From Symbiotaphrina buchneri (lineage: Eukaryota > Ascomycota > Symbiotaphrinales > Symbiotaphrinaceae): a DNA stretch of 64,000 nucleotides. The notes under the pieces are model-generated. The model did no database searches and was not told the DNA's origin. It saw nothing but the letters and a program-made list of their open reading frames with translations. Made by a program: the position numbers and the translations under genes. Location of the stretch: positions 601,974 through 665,973 of the forward strand of contig BCIG01000018.1 in NCBI GenBank assembly GCA_001599915.1, in the 5' to 3' direction. Numbering within the stretch: the first letter of the stretch is position 1; every line of letters begins with the position of its first letter. Shown here one piece after another: positions 44,112 through 55,302 of this stretch.

Positions 44112-45064
44112 TTAATGAACTGATCTAAGCAGACAGCGTGACGAGGGAGGCTTCGAAGCAATGTCCTGTCCGCTGAGGCGTGAGCGTATCCAGGGCTCGC
44201 CAGGAAGTGCATATGCCGCTGTATCAGAGACGAGCTGTTTCACAAAATTATGTACTGGTTCAACGACGACCTTCATCATGTCACGCGCCCGTTTGAACGC
44301 AACACATATGTCCATCAAGTTTTCGTCTGAGTTGGACGTTCTGTGCTCCGTGCTGAGGGCGGTCCAGGCTGTCTTCTGATTCTTGGCGGTTGTGGACCCG
44401 TCTCTGAATTCTGAAAAATAGAAAACTTCCATCTGTTTGACATTGTACAGGTGATGAAGACCGTTTTTCTCGTCAATTAAGACGTAGAGCTTTTTTTGCT
44501 CTAGCATACCGGTTTCGGCGACGGCCCTCAACGGGTTGAAACTGTCCGTCGCTACGATATAGGACGGCGCCTGAAGGCCTGCCGTGCTCTTTCGTTTGAT
44601 AGTTGTAGCCTTGTCCAGTTCTTTGAAATCAACACCTGAAAGCACGATTCCGACCCTTACTCGAAGCTCGTTACCAACCCTAATAGCTTCTATCAGATAT
44701 CGGTGTTGTTGCCAAGTATAATTCCAGGCAACGCTAATATCATCAAATCAACCCTAGCATCCACATTTCCACGTTATTCGCCGCCCAGGTGTTATAAGTG
44801 TTTAAATCGTCCTCGCACAAGAAGTACTTTCTCGCCTTCTGGTCTCTGGTAGTAACTGAATCTTTATACGGTCCATCCATTCGTTGCATTCTGCATCACC
44901 AGTAATTGCGTTGCCGACTTCTGCTTCTGCCATAATACGCAAATTCTGGTCTCGTCATTGAGACGGCAGGTCCTCAGTCCCCATGCTCCCTCTTCGATAT
45001 CACCTAGCAATATGAGAATATGATGCCCAGATCCAGTAGAGTCCAAGACAGGAGGCCAAGCCAA
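44112..45064 (-). pseudogene. Unrecognised gene, probably broken
   Basis: The best part is a 177-codon minus frame (44112-44645) that stays open upstream to about 44745 (WNYTWQQHRYLIEAIRVGNE). Before it, text continues in other frames: KARKYFLCEDDLNTYNTWAA, then NVEMWML, and further up AITGDAECNEWMDRIKIQ. Joined, this would be a protein of 250 or more residues, but at least one frameshift is needed near 44.87 kb. It sits inside the YGGSRTP array, on the same strand, upstream of copy E's promoter. No domain recognised. Confidence 0.45.
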
Positions 45065-45495
45065 ACATCATCGATATTAAGCACCGTCCTTCCATGATGT
45101 TTCAGGATCTTTGCTGCGGAAAGACATTCAGCGGATTTATATCCTGTATTTCTCCGAAACAGATCTTCTCAAGCGGGATTCCTACCGCCCTCCTCCCCAG
45201 GAAACGCGTGGTCACCCTAATCAAATGTATCACAAAGGCATGCGCCAGCCCACAATCATTTGGTCGCAGCCTTTTGTTTTCGACATGCCTTGTTTCTGCA
45301 CGTATCCAGATGGCCGAGCATCATGTTTAGGAATGCTCTGATTCTGATCGTGACTCAGTTTCCGTGGCCCCAGAGCAAGGCCGATACCATATCGGGCCTA
45401 CTATCAGACGCTGATCTTCTAGGCAATCCTTGCCGACGCATAGCGGCCGAGGATTCAATTGAAGCAGCCAGCTTCCAAATTTGACAAGGTACCTC
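45065..45495. other. No gene seen
   Basis: Plus frames at 45094-45484 overlap in different registers and look random. No motif. Confidence 0.35.
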
Positions 45496-45700
45496 CTAAT
45501 CGCAGATTGGAGGAGAGGTATCAGGGAGTATGTGTTCGTTATCGTCACTGGGCTCCTCCGCAGGGTGACGCGAGATATATTCCTGCACCGTGTGGAGGTA
45601 AGGTGGTGCGCGCTGAACTTGAAGAATTTGGGAGACGTTGACCGGAGACCTATGAGCGTAAGTAATGTGGCTTAGTCTGAAGGAGGGCGCGGAGTGGAAT
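45496..45700 (-). pseudogene. YGGSRTP family, diverged copy F
   Basis: The minus frame reads SFRLSHITYAHRSP (compare GHISYAFGSSS in copy C), then APPYLHTVQEYISRHPAEEP (compare LPPHMEEDISRHPEED). It ends with ILPDTSPPICD, where YGGSRTP would be expected. The start and first two exons are missing and the upstream sequence is the tail of another gene. A right-hand, degenerate array member. Confidence 0.5.
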
Positions 45701-45731
45701 ATACAAGAACGCACTTCGAAGACCAGCCGCA

Positions 45732-47890
45732 TCACTGCATGGGTAAACGGAGTGGCCAAACATGTTTGAAATGAAGAGGCGTGAGATTTTCCAAGTAGTT
45801 GGCAATGGAGAACAGGATGCTGACACTGTTTAAGAGGAGATCTTTTTGGGTAATCACAGAGAGGGATACCATATTGCCCAGCAAGATGCTTTTGAGGGGC
45901 TCCAACTTCTCTTCAACATCCTTCTTGTTTACCAATATCTTTGGGGTCATCTATAGGGATATCCCCATCGGCTCTAGAACTAGTTGTTAGCTTGATAGCT
46001 GCCATCAACGAGCCCTTACATTTTGCTTGGTCCTCCTCGGCTTGTTGACAGGTGTACGTAGGTATCCTTGTGGTACTTTTCGACATGCTTGCGTACTGCA
46101 GCTCCCTTCATAGAACTAGTTTTAGCAGAAGGGCCAGATAGGACCAGTCCTAGTGTACTTACCCTGTGAAGATGCTGCCATACCATTCGCAGCGGTTCAT
46201 GCACATTTGGACATCCAGAACAACGTACTGCGTGAAGGTCGGCCATTGCCTAGAACCAGTCCTAGCCAGCATCTTGATGGGTTATCAGCCTAGAACTAGT
46301 CCCAGACTCACTTGTGGATCCTATCATGGGTACAGTTGTTGCATGCATGTGGGTGGCCGTTCGGCCAGGTTAGATATCCGCGTTCATCCAACGGCTCGGC
46401 TCATTTTACTGATTGAATTTGAGAGGCATCTTTAGAACCAGTCTTGAGCAAAAGACGGCAGAGGCGTCGACTGCAATTTCTCGGGGGCCCCCGGTTTTCT
46501 GTTGTTCTCGGAATAGGCTTGGTTATGAGCCTTGCGAAGTGCGTCGCTTTCAGCATCGGTACGGGTCTCGCCAGCCCAAGGTTTGATGGTCACCCTCTCC
46601 TCGCATGGGATTCCCTAGGATTGGAGAGTGTGGATGGGCATATCATTGACGACCAGAGCCCTGACATAGTCCGTCATTTGGAAAGGTTTCTGTACCACTG
46701 CCACGCAGCCTTCGAAACCGTTGTAGGTCCGGATCTTATCCTTGGTAAATAACCCTGCCGGTATAGCGCTATGCACCTCAAGATAGGGCCACAAGGGATC
46801 CGAAGCGTCCTAACTGAGAAGTAAGTTCTGGGACCGGGAAGAACTGACCAGACCGTTGGTGAAACACCTTCGCATGCAGTAGATTCTCTGGAAGGCCCAG
46901 AGTATCAAATCCTCCACATAGTCACATTTAGCAACCCGCGTTCGGTCCCAAGCTTATGTTAGACCACTTAAACACTGAACACAGGAACCTACTGAGTGTG
47001 CACACGTGCTGCGCCCACCACTGATCATACCCTTGTTCAAACTCTTCCAGCCGTCTGTGAACTCACACGCTTACGAGAACATCTGTAAGTGGACACCTGA
47101 GCAACTGAAAACTTCCAGGTTTATTAGAACTTCCGAAGATCCCTATCTCGAGCTCGTCGTTATCATCACTAGGCCGATGAGGCTTTGCTAACTTCTTCGT
47201 AATACAACCGCCAGTTCTCGACCATCCGCGTCTTCTTCGAGTTAGGTCGATACTAAGCATCAAGTCTAGGGGTCCTATCACCATCATGAAGCTAGTAGTA
47301 TACCTCAGAATATCCTCTCGGTAGGCCTGCGTTTCCACGTTCTGTAGGGAAGAACAGTCCCGCCTCCTCTACCAGATTCATGGACAATATGAGGAAGAGC
47401 CCCCGCCGGTTGGCGCACCTGCATTGCAGTGTTGTCAAAAGTCGTCGGATGAGATTTGCGGCGGCTACACACTTTGTCAAAGACGGACCCGTCAAGTACC
47501 AGCGTGGACTTACCTTTTTGCTTCCCTGATTTCATTCTGTTTCAAAGTCCAGCCGCGTGAGAGACCTGCCCTAGGAAATTCTCATAGCCAGGGAGAGGCG
47601 AGCAAGTCGTGAGCCGAAAGTTGTAGTTGTAGCTCTGGCATTGGTGGTCGGTGTGGTGGTGGTGGCTCTAGTGCCACTGCCGGTAGTCCTGGTGGCAGCT
47701 CTCTCACGAGCTCGAACTTGCCAATACCTCTCTTTGGTGAATCAACCACGCTTCTGGCAGCGGGTGCATGCCGGAGAATTGTCCGGTGCGATAAGATCTC
47801 TGAAAGCTCAACGTGCTCCTGCTCGAGGTCTATGAACCTTTCTCTCCCATCATGTCCATCGTAGGGATGTTTGTATAGAGCGGCAGCCAT
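45732..47890 (-). CDS. Multi-exon gene of unknown function, possibly damaged
   Basis: A chain of protein-like exons runs down the minus strand. Exon 1 starts at 47890 (MAAALYKHPYDGHDGRERFI, Pro-rich end) and runs to a GTAAGT donor at 47513. Next come 47304-47418, 47193-47252 and 47097-47142, each with plausible GT and AG ends and matching phase. Later pieces include EVHSAIPAGLFTKDKIRTYN (46.75 kb), HACNNCTHDRIHK and QMCMNRCEWYGSIFTG (46.3-46.15 kb), and a last exon ending 45732. Cys pairs suggest metal binding. In-frame stops occur in exon 1 (TGA) and near 46.62 kb (TAG), so it may be dead or I may have missed introns. Family unknown. Confidence 0.45.
45970..46450. repeat. Short palindromic motif repeated in putative introns
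   Basis: Variants of the near-palindrome CTAGGACTGGTTCTAG or CTAGAACTAGTTCTAG occur about six times (near 45973, 46110, 46139, 46249, 46289 and 46432). Most lie inside the predicted minus-strand introns of the surrounding gene, close to donors or acceptors. Confidence 0.65.
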
Positions 47891-48046
47891 TATCGGGGAA
47901 CAATTTTGTCATCCGACCCCTCCGTGACTGATCCCGATAAGACATACCGACAAAACTGTATTTGTTGGCATACCAACAGACAACGCAGTTATTGCGGCAG
48001 AGCACAAGCGGTCTAGGGAGCAGGCAGCTCCGCAACCGGAGTTAGC

Positions 48047-49125
48047 TCATTGCAACTTGATCTTCGTCCTGTCCGTGTGCTGTATGTTTCTACCGCAGTA
48101 GTGCTGATGTTTCTGGACGCAGAATGAGTCTGTCTTTTTGATCGATGGACCAAATATTAGGTCACCATCGAGGTCTATGTCCCGACATTGAATATGGCCA
48201 CCATTGAGTGGTGACGGAGAACGGAAGCACGTCGGAAATATGGCCAACGTTTGTCTGATGAGTACTCTCGTTATCGCTGTCAACTGATGGACATGTTCGT
48301 GAGAGAGGAGCATCTGATGATTGAGGCGTCTTGTATAAATACAGTCCGCGGATTCATGGAGCAGCGGCGAATGCCAACAATATCTCGTGGATCCATGGTT
48401 GGGGAGGAAGGTGTACCTGTGGGCGGTGAGTTTGATGAGATACTGTTTTCTGATGTGCAAGGTAGTGTAAGAAGTGTTGGAGCTTGATCCCCTGCATTCC
48501 CATTTCCTTTGCTCCTTGCAACCGATCCTCGACAGCTTTGTGAAGCGTGTCAGTGGTGAGATAGTGTTTGATTCGGGCCATTCGTCCCCAGGTGTTGAGC
48601 CACACCCCCGAGGCGCCGATCGAGCCGGGCATTGAGGTGGAGCAACAGCATTTCTGGATGAGCTCAACGCTCAATGTTAGTCTTGTCCATAGAGTATATA
48701 TACTTATATCGTGTCATCGCTGACACCTCTGCCCATGGAGGAAATGTCATCTGGCTGGATGAAGGACCAAATAACGAACTCGACTCGCGTATAATCCCCA
48801 ATAGCTCATGTATGAGCCCGAGGATATGTTGAGGTATGAAACAACCCAGCCGACCTGGAGCAGAGCCTTGCTCAGGGTATCCACTCCGGGAGGGCACGGA
48901 ACGGATATCGAGCAACGAATAATGGGCATGAAGCCAGTATGGACAGCGCTCCGGACATGGATATATTGACAAACCACCAGTGTCACCGAAGTAAGTGTGT
49001 CGGGCTTTGCGTCTGTTGCGATAATGCATGTATTCCTGCTGCCCCTCTTGCTGCTTCAAGGTAGTCGGGTATTTAGAGGGTTCTGTCTGCATGGAGGAAA
49101 GTTCGCCTCTGCGGACAATGTCCAC
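48047..49125 (-). pseudogene. Unrecognised gene pieces
   Basis: Minus frames 48664-49125 (YKYIYSMDKTNIER at the end), 48747-48986 and 48354-48674 (CSTSMPGSIGASGVWLNTWG, HYLTTDTLHKAVEDRLQGAK) read protein-like and probably formed one gene with the coiled-coil pieces upstream. Frame changes between them have no clear splice sites. No domain recognised. Confidence 0.35.
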
Positions 49126-49813
49126 TCGTTATCTGCTATGGTGATAATCCGGCCCTTTTCCACGGCGCGATCGCCTTGCTCGACGGCATCTCGTCTTGCG
49201 TTACGGGCCTTCGAGGATGCCCGCCGTAGCTTTCGCCGCTGGGTGGACACAATGTGGTTCAGCAAGGAAAATCTTCTTCATTGAATCCGAGACCTCCCTT
49301 TCCGCCTTTTCGGCCCTTCGCTCCATTGCTTCAAGGACTGCTCTTGTTGTTCGAGTATCCGAGCGGTATCTGGGGGTTATTCAGTGAGAATTTCACGTAA
49401 CAGCTTGAAGGCAGGATGTGCAGCATCTCCTGAAGGCAGGAAGTCGGCTCTCTATCTGGATGCTGTTCTATCACAGAAGTCTAGAGACGAACTGACGAAT
49501 GCCGGGGTGTGTAGCCGTCGTTCCTCACCTTCATGGACCCATACAGGGGACAGCAGTCTTTCGCTCGTCGCTTAAATCCCTCTGTGTCAAACCCAGGATC
49601 CATATGGACATGGTTCTTTCTTTGTAGGACCGCGTCCGAGTCATAGAATTTGATCGCTCGACCGTCGTATCTGGTATACACATGGAGTTCCACCCCTTCA
49701 CGATTGATCTGCCACTTTGCGAACCTTCTGGCATATTCTTGGAAAGACAATGCTCTGTATGGGCGACATTTTAACCCTTTTCTCTCCTGGTCGATCATAC
49801 TTCTGTTCGTCAA
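49056..49813 (-). pseudogene. Coiled-coil protein gene, frameshifted
   Basis: Exon 1 at 49529-49813 (ALSFQEYARRFAKWQINREG, then KFYDSDAVLQRK) ends at a GTGAGG donor. Downstream come ERRAEKAEREVSDSMKKIFL at about 49.3 kb and, in another frame, KLRRASSKARNARRDAVEQG at about 49.2 kb. The last two match a single continuous frame at 61.8 kb on the opposite strand, showing that a frameshift happened here. Highly charged helices suggest a coiled coil. Function unknown. Confidence 0.45.
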
Positions 49814-49874
49814 CCGCTCTAGTCCATGCAGAAGTGGAAGCGTTCCAATTGATCCAAGAGGTGCTAGGCTGTGA

Positions 49875-50105
49875 TCTGTCTAGCTGAATATCCTAGAAGG
49901 AGGAGTAGACACCATGCAACTATGGAATGTACAGAAGCCCATGGACCTTGGACATCAACCCAAGAGCATCGTAAACAAGCGCAGCGAGAGGCGGCGACAA
50001 CGAACGACTGTCAACAAAAGCTCTGCTGACGAGACTCGTAAGAAGTGTCTCGACGGCCGTGATTAAGCTAGGCGAGAGAGGCGTCCCAACGGATCCGATG
50101 ACGTT
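49875..50105. other. Short spacer, nothing seen
   Basis: No frame or motif supported between the coiled-coil gene and the reverse-transcriptase remnant. Confidence 0.35.
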
Positions 50106-50281
50106 TCACTTGCCGTAGTCGGTCGTCGGGTGTGTCGGCCACTTTTTGACGGTCTCGACTTCAGCACGATCCATTCGTAAACCTTCCCCGGATACGATGA
50201 ATCCCAGAAACCTCGTATCAGTGACATGAGGCTCCGACTTCTCCACTTGCATGTAGAGATTATTCTCCGTTGCGTCTCGGG
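50106..50281 (-). mobile_element. Ty3/gypsy reverse-transcriptase remnant
   Basis: The minus strand reads LYMQVEKSEPHVTDTRFLGF, then IVSGEGLRMDRAEVETVKKW, then PTHPTTDYGK and a stop. This matches the well-known Ty3/gypsy RT segment just after the YxDD box (K-C-F-H...T-x-FLG-x-I-S...G-I-x-M-D-P...V-x-x-W-P). About 58 codons survive and the YxDD box itself is absent. No LTR, RNase H or integrase is seen next to it, so it is an old fragment. Confidence 0.75.
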
Positions 50282-50723
50282 CCAAGATTAGTCAGCGGTG
50301 GGCCTGGCGGGAGTGACCAGGCTTGGCAGGGGTTCAGGGGGTTGGTGTTCTGCGTCTTCCAGTTCTTGGCATCTCCCAAACCACACCAGGGTCATGAACA
50401 GCAGCAGCTGGTTTGTCCTTTGGCTCAACGGGAAGATTTATTCGCGCGTTAAATTGCATTGGAAGTGTTGGCGTTCGTAACGAATTAGCTCAAAGTGGTC
50501 CGAAGGTCACAAGCTAGATATATCAAGGTCAGCACGGCCAGTCTTCCAACAAAAGAATTTATCTTGCTGGGACATACGTTGTATCATCTGGTCGGCAAGG
50601 CAACACTTTGAAGGCCGTCTTTTTTGAACGTCCATAGAGCAGCTATGCTAACCACTTGGTAAGGATGCAAGGTGAACTACCGTGGCATACCCTGCAGTTG
50701 AGCCCGGTTTGAATCGGGAATAT
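50282..50723. other. No gene seen
   Basis: Minus-strand text such as FNARINLPVEPKDKPAAAVH near 50.44 kb looks protein-like and might be a retroelement or gene relic, but its frame is short and unsupported. Confidence 0.3.
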
Positions 50724-51160
50724 TCAACATCTTTGCAGATTTCTGAGGTTGATTTGTTGGAAGCGCCGATTGTCTAACCATTCTTCTTGTTCCTGGAAAC
50801 GTACAATTTCATCATCTGGAATTTTTGTAAAATTGGCTTTTAAAAAGGCCCTATTGTCCTGAATGTCTTCTGCAAGCTGTTTGGTGTACCTGCGGGGTAA
50901 GTGCGGGAGGTGGTGGCTGTGGAGTTGGGGTAGCAGTAGTCACAGGTAGACTAGACGGCGTTGCTGCCAAATGAGGTGTAGGCACTTCCACAGGAGGGTG
51001 GAAAGCCGAGGCATGCGCAGTGTCGGAGGCGGCGACAGGTTGGCGGACAGGTGGTGACTTTTGTTTCCAGCAAGTGTTCCGACTGTTCCCGTCATCGTTA
51101 GCATGTTATGGAATGTTCTGTGTTCGCTGAGACTGACCTAGTTTGTGTAGTAATCGCCAT
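50724..51160 (-). CDS. Small unrecognised protein with Pro/Thr-rich linker
   Basis: A start ATG at 51160 (MAITTQT) is followed by a GTCAGT donor at 51137 and an acceptor ending GGGAACAG, with exon 2 from 51082. Exon 2 is Pro/Thr-rich (PPVRQPVAASDTAHASAF). The rest reads in another frame, YTKQLAEDIQDNRAFLKANF, then EQEEWLDNRRFQQINLRN, ending 50724. A second intron from a GT within the Pro-rich stretch to the acceptor CCCCGCAG at 50890 would restore frame and give a protein of about 100 residues. The C-terminal part is helical and charged. Possibly a gag-like N-terminus, given the RT remnant downstream on the same strand, but this is inference. Confidence 0.45.
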
Positions 51161-51316
51161 GGTACCCAGAGGAAAATTCCAGAGCCACGGCGGCCATGAG
51201 CTGTAATCTAGAGATATATTGGGGAGAATGTCCCATTGTATCCCGCCGTGCAGAAAAATAATGGACGAAGTTCGATTCTTTAACTGATGTATGTCTTGAT
51301 TCTCTCATGTTTGCAG

Positions 51317-51766
51317 CTACCTGAAACTCCGTCCTTGGACAGCTGACACGGTATGCATCGACGAGTTGACTGGTCGCTGGAGCGGCCCACCTTCAAGAGA
51401 GCAAGTCCGAGATGCTCGAGATTTCAGCATCGAAATCGCCTGGTCGTAAGCTGTCGCAAATTTGAGCCACTCAAGATTGGTCTCCTGACGGCGGAGAGCA
51501 GATGGACGGGTAAGAATGACCCAAGCATGGCTAGAGTATTGCTGTAAAGCTAGCACTGGCCGCAAAAGATATTCAGAAGTTCAGCCTGGAAGAACTTGAA
51601 AGCGTGCTAGAAGGGATATCAGGGATGACTTTTGAGTGGGTGTTGTTTTTCTGACGCGAAGCAGATCAAAATATTGCAGTTTACCTGTACACATGGTGTC
51701 CCACATCATGAATCTCGGGTGTAGATATGCTCGGCGTTTGCCGACAGTCCGCTGTCCCAATGTCAA
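51317..51766 (-). pseudogene. Unrecognised gene with one in-frame stop
   Basis: Two minus frames (51581-51766 and 51317-51565) are in the same register, separated by a single stop. Combined they would encode about 149 residues (RFMMWDTMCTGKLQYFDLLR, then LALQQYSSHAWVILTRPSAL). The coherent composition on both sides of the stop suggests a recently killed gene or a short missed intron. No domain recognised. Confidence 0.4.
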
Positions 51767-51769
51767 AGC

Positions 51770-52345
51770 AGTTCATTGCTGCATATTGCCTTCAGACTTG
51801 CTCTCTTACTTCTACTGCCTTTCTCAACAACCTCTTTGTCCTCCAAATTCTTTTACCAGCGTGGCCTGCCAAAAGGCGCAGCCTTCTTGGTTCTCAGAGG
51901 AAATCGTATCGATCTCTCTTCTTCTGTATAGTCACGTTCAGGATATCAGACACCCACACGTCCAGATTTCCCTGTCTGTCAAGGACGAGTTCGCTAGCCA
52001 TTTATTAACTTCCAAGATCATATAGGCGGCCGCGAAGTATCCTTCCGATCCTCCGACCCATTGTCCAGCATCTTGGTGATGCTTGGTATCCGAAGGTCGT
52101 CCCATTTGTTCAGAGATGGAGGTTCCCTTGTGGAGATCGTGGAGATCCTGTTGATGTAGTCGCGATCATGGCTTCACTCCTGCTTTCCCATTCAGTGGAA
52201 TAGAGACGATCCTCCAGTGGACATCCGGTTTTGTCTCTGTCCTTCGACTGGACAGTTAAGCTACTGGTCCGATCACGATAGTCAGTTCCCTTATCCCATT
52301 CTCCTTGAGCTGGTACTCACACCGGACGCGTAGCTAACCCGCTGC
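51770..52345. other. No recognisable gene
   Basis: Plus frames at 51636-52025 and 51727-52008 overlap and look like shadows. Minus-strand text is broken. Nothing is recognised. Confidence 0.3.
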
Positions 52346-52798
52346 TTATTGTCTGTGGCAAGGCGGTAGTGCCTGGCTTGCCATTCCATAATCACTACAG
52401 CCAACTGAACGGATAATGGTGGAACTCGTTACCTTTGTACTCCAGAATAGCCTGGAAACGATCACCTCTTCCAACTCCTCGAGGGTAGGGCACTGCAGAT
52501 TTCTCAGATGTCCCGTCAACTCACGGAGTATAATAGGAGGGACCTTCGCCCAACGGGCAGCAGCTTGAAGACAAAATGTGCAAGGCACCTCTATACTGAG
52601 GGGTGTGCTGCCCTGAGGAGCAGACTGGAGGGAAAGTCGTGCTTTACCATGAGCCTTCAGTCGAAGTGTACATTGGGCAATTAAAAAGGATGGGCTCATA
52701 CCAGCTCTGGTGTGGTGGGCCCAGGAGCTTTGGTGGGTACGGCATTCTTTATAGTAGGCGTACAGTATATTCCTAGGACTACCCCGCTTTGCTAACAT
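52346..52798 (-). CDS. Hypothetical protein, possibly first exon of a gene
   Basis: A 150-codon minus frame starts with ATG at 52798. It has good protein-like text (PIILRELTGHLRNLQCPTLE, then ELEEVIVSRLFWSTK). A donor-like AAGGTAACG after FWSTK near 52.43 kb suggests an intron, and what follows in this frame looks less natural. No domain recognised. It diverges from the plus-strand frame that starts 25 bases to the right. Confidence 0.4.
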   Translation of the reverse strand: MLAKRGSPRNILYAYYKECRTHQSSWAHHTRAGMSPSFLIAQCTLRLKAHGKARLSLQSAPQGSTPLSIEVPCTFCLQAAARWAKVPPIILRELTGHLRNLQCPTLEELEEVIVSRLFWSTKVTSSTIIRSVGCSDYGMASQALPPCHRQ

Positions 52799-52822
52799 TC
52801 ATCCTAGTCAGAAACGAGGGCT

Positions 52823-53716
52823 GTGACTCAATCGCCGTTCAATCTTCATCGGGAGTTTGACCGCTGCTATGACCCAAGACAGCAAGCCGCAAAAGTTTTG
52901 TTTGTCAAACATGAAGATGCGGGGTCGACGAGCATATTCACACTCGACAATTGTTTGCTCCTGAGTCATACCCNTTCTGCGTCATTCTTTGGAGTTAGGC
53001 CAGCTGGCTATATAATCGACGGATATCCTGCAGGATCCCAGGAGATCATGAGTCCGGCCAGTCAGTCAGCTACGTCCACTCCCTGTATGCACGCTACATC
53101 GGCCTCAATAGCAGTATATACGGCGTTCAACTCGGCTCACGTCATAGACAAGCCTGCGTTTGGCANCCAGCTGTTAGCCTTGACGACACCTTTCGAGGAA
53201 GCTTTGCGGCGACCGAGGGACGCCGTTCAATAGAGGTACTTCGGCCGCCTTGTATAGCAGTCCTGGAAACAGCTTTATGCTTTGAAGGTGCATATGCCTA
53301 AGCGGTATCCATCTTCTGAGGTTAGACATACATATTCTCTACAATTATTTTACCGCTTCGAGTCAGTCAAGTTTGATACTCTTGGCCTTGAATCCACCGC
53401 CACTATCATGTTCTTCATCCAGGAAGTACTCGTGACTTTCGGCACATTTGGGCTGTCCTTTCGCACATCCTTAGAGCCGATGACGATGCTCTTCGTTCTG
53501 TTTATACACCGTACGGAATTCCTGTTTTTACAAGATCCTACTGACTATTCGATATTGAAAGTCTTGTATCCTGTGCTCTATACGCCAGGATGCGTAGTTG
53601 AGATCAAGAAGAAGCATATGGTCGCGGTACCGAAGATGAGCAAGCTTGGGAAAGCTAATTGTCTTGCCTGGGTTGTCTACGACTGGGTTGTTCCTTCAGA
53701 CGAGGAAGGAAATTGA
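52823..53716 (+). pseudogene. Unrecognised plus-strand gene pieces
   Basis: Frame 52823-53233 (FNLHREFDRCYDPRQQAAKV) holds two ambiguous bases (52974 and 53166). Frame 53282-53716 (DSILKV-like text, ending WVVYDWVVPSDEEGN) follows. They may be exons of one gene. This is where protein-like text switches from the minus to the plus strand. No motif recognised. Confidence 0.3.
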
Positions 53717-54655
53717 GAGCCTGCATTTAGGAGTCCCCCAGGGACTTTTGCTCCATCTTTGCCCCTGGCTTCGGTCACCTAGGTCCGAAGAAATGAGCAG
53801 CAACCCAGGTCGCAGTGCTCGCAATGCTCCATAAGCTCAGCGCTCCTACCTCGGTCTCGAGGGGAGATGTCCTGACGACGGACTACCTCAAGTGTCTACG
53901 TTCAGGAAATCTATGGAATTACGGATCTCGAGGCAGTTTTCTCGAAGAATGCTTGTGCTAGACACATGACCCGGTCTTTTTGCCGGTCCAAGTACTGTCC
54001 TGTTCTCGCTGACTTCACCGCATGGAAGAACTTCGGCAAGCGTGTCGTGTAAGCAGACGCCAATTACTCGGGGAGTTCATTGATAACAGCTCTATCTGGT
54101 GGTGTAATCCACCAAGGTATGGCCTTGTGGATTACCTAGGAATGGCTCCTTGGATGGTCACGTTGTAGATAAATCTCTGTGGAAGAACTGGGTTTGATAT
54201 GGATGCTGATCCTTCAAGAACGAACAAAAATTATTCACGAGGACCACCCTGCTTTGCGGTAGAATTTGGGTTCCGAGCTCCACGCTTCGTACTCCAATCC
54301 ATCGGAACATGGAATCTGCTCTCTCTTGTCGAAAGTCTTCATCCTCTCTTGACACGGTCTTCTTCATGAGGGCAGGCGTTGTTCGTTGAGATGAGGCTAT
54401 GCAAAGGGAAACCCACCTCCCACAAAAAACACCACTCGTCTTCGGGCTAAAGAGCTTCGCGGCAAGTGGTCTTGTCGAAAGAATTGTAATACCTTGGTTC
54501 CAGAACTGGAACTGAACACTATACTACAGCGCTTGCTCTCTCCGCCTTCTGCTTCCTCGGAGCCTCACCAATCCTCGTATGCGGCGGCCATCCCTGTCAT
54601 ACTCCGGGCAAGTAACTTAAATAGGTCTCCGCACTACTGGACGCCTTGACACTGA
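53717..54655. other. No gene seen
   Basis: Frequent stops in all frames; one 69-codon minus frame (54158-54367) has no motif. Confidence 0.4.
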
Positions 54656-55302
54656 ATGATTGCGTCACCCAGAATAATTACACCGCTCGCCTCGAAACGA
54701 GGCACATTCCTATACAGGAATACATTTATCCAATGCCTGGTGCTCCGAGCTGGCCGACGGCACTGTCGTCATTCCGCACCCACGCCTGAACAACCTCAGG
54801 CGTTCTCTGTTAGGCTCAAGCGTGCAACGCACTATAATTTGCAGTCTGCGAGTTTGTGGTATGCAGTTGTCCTGGACCAACCCACAAGGATGCCCCGAAG
54901 ACAAAAGACAAAGCAAGGAGGATGGCCTCCATGCTAGAGGAAGAAACAAGGGAAGGAGAAGTGGATGGTAGCAGGACTGAAGTCATCGAAGAGGCTGTGC
55001 ACGACAGCTTAGTCGCCTGCGCAGAGGAGTTTAGGCAGGACGAAGACATAGGAGGTTCAGGGATGGAGGCCGCACCACAAACATCACAGCCGGAGCAGGA
55101 CCCAGGACGCTGGGATAGGTTCCCTACGCTGAACGATCGTCCTTTCAAGGACTATACTCATCTTTGTTNGATGTTGGAGGCAGGAGGACGCCTGTATTTC
55201 ATTTCAGATACTGCAGTGTCAAAGGCATCGGAGTTACCAGGCCCAACAGACAATCGACACTGTCAAGAAATGGGTGCAACCTTGCCTCTAGCAACATAAC
55301 CC
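54656..55302 (+). pseudogene. Unrecognised acidic protein pieces
   Basis: Frame 54656-54937 (SKRGTFLYRNTFIQCLVLRA) passes into frame 54856-55299 (MASMLEEETREGEVDGSRTE, then QDPGRWDRFPTLND). The second part is acidic and helical. An N at 55169 sits inside it. The change of frame at about 54.9 kb has no obvious splice site. Family unknown. Confidence 0.3.
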
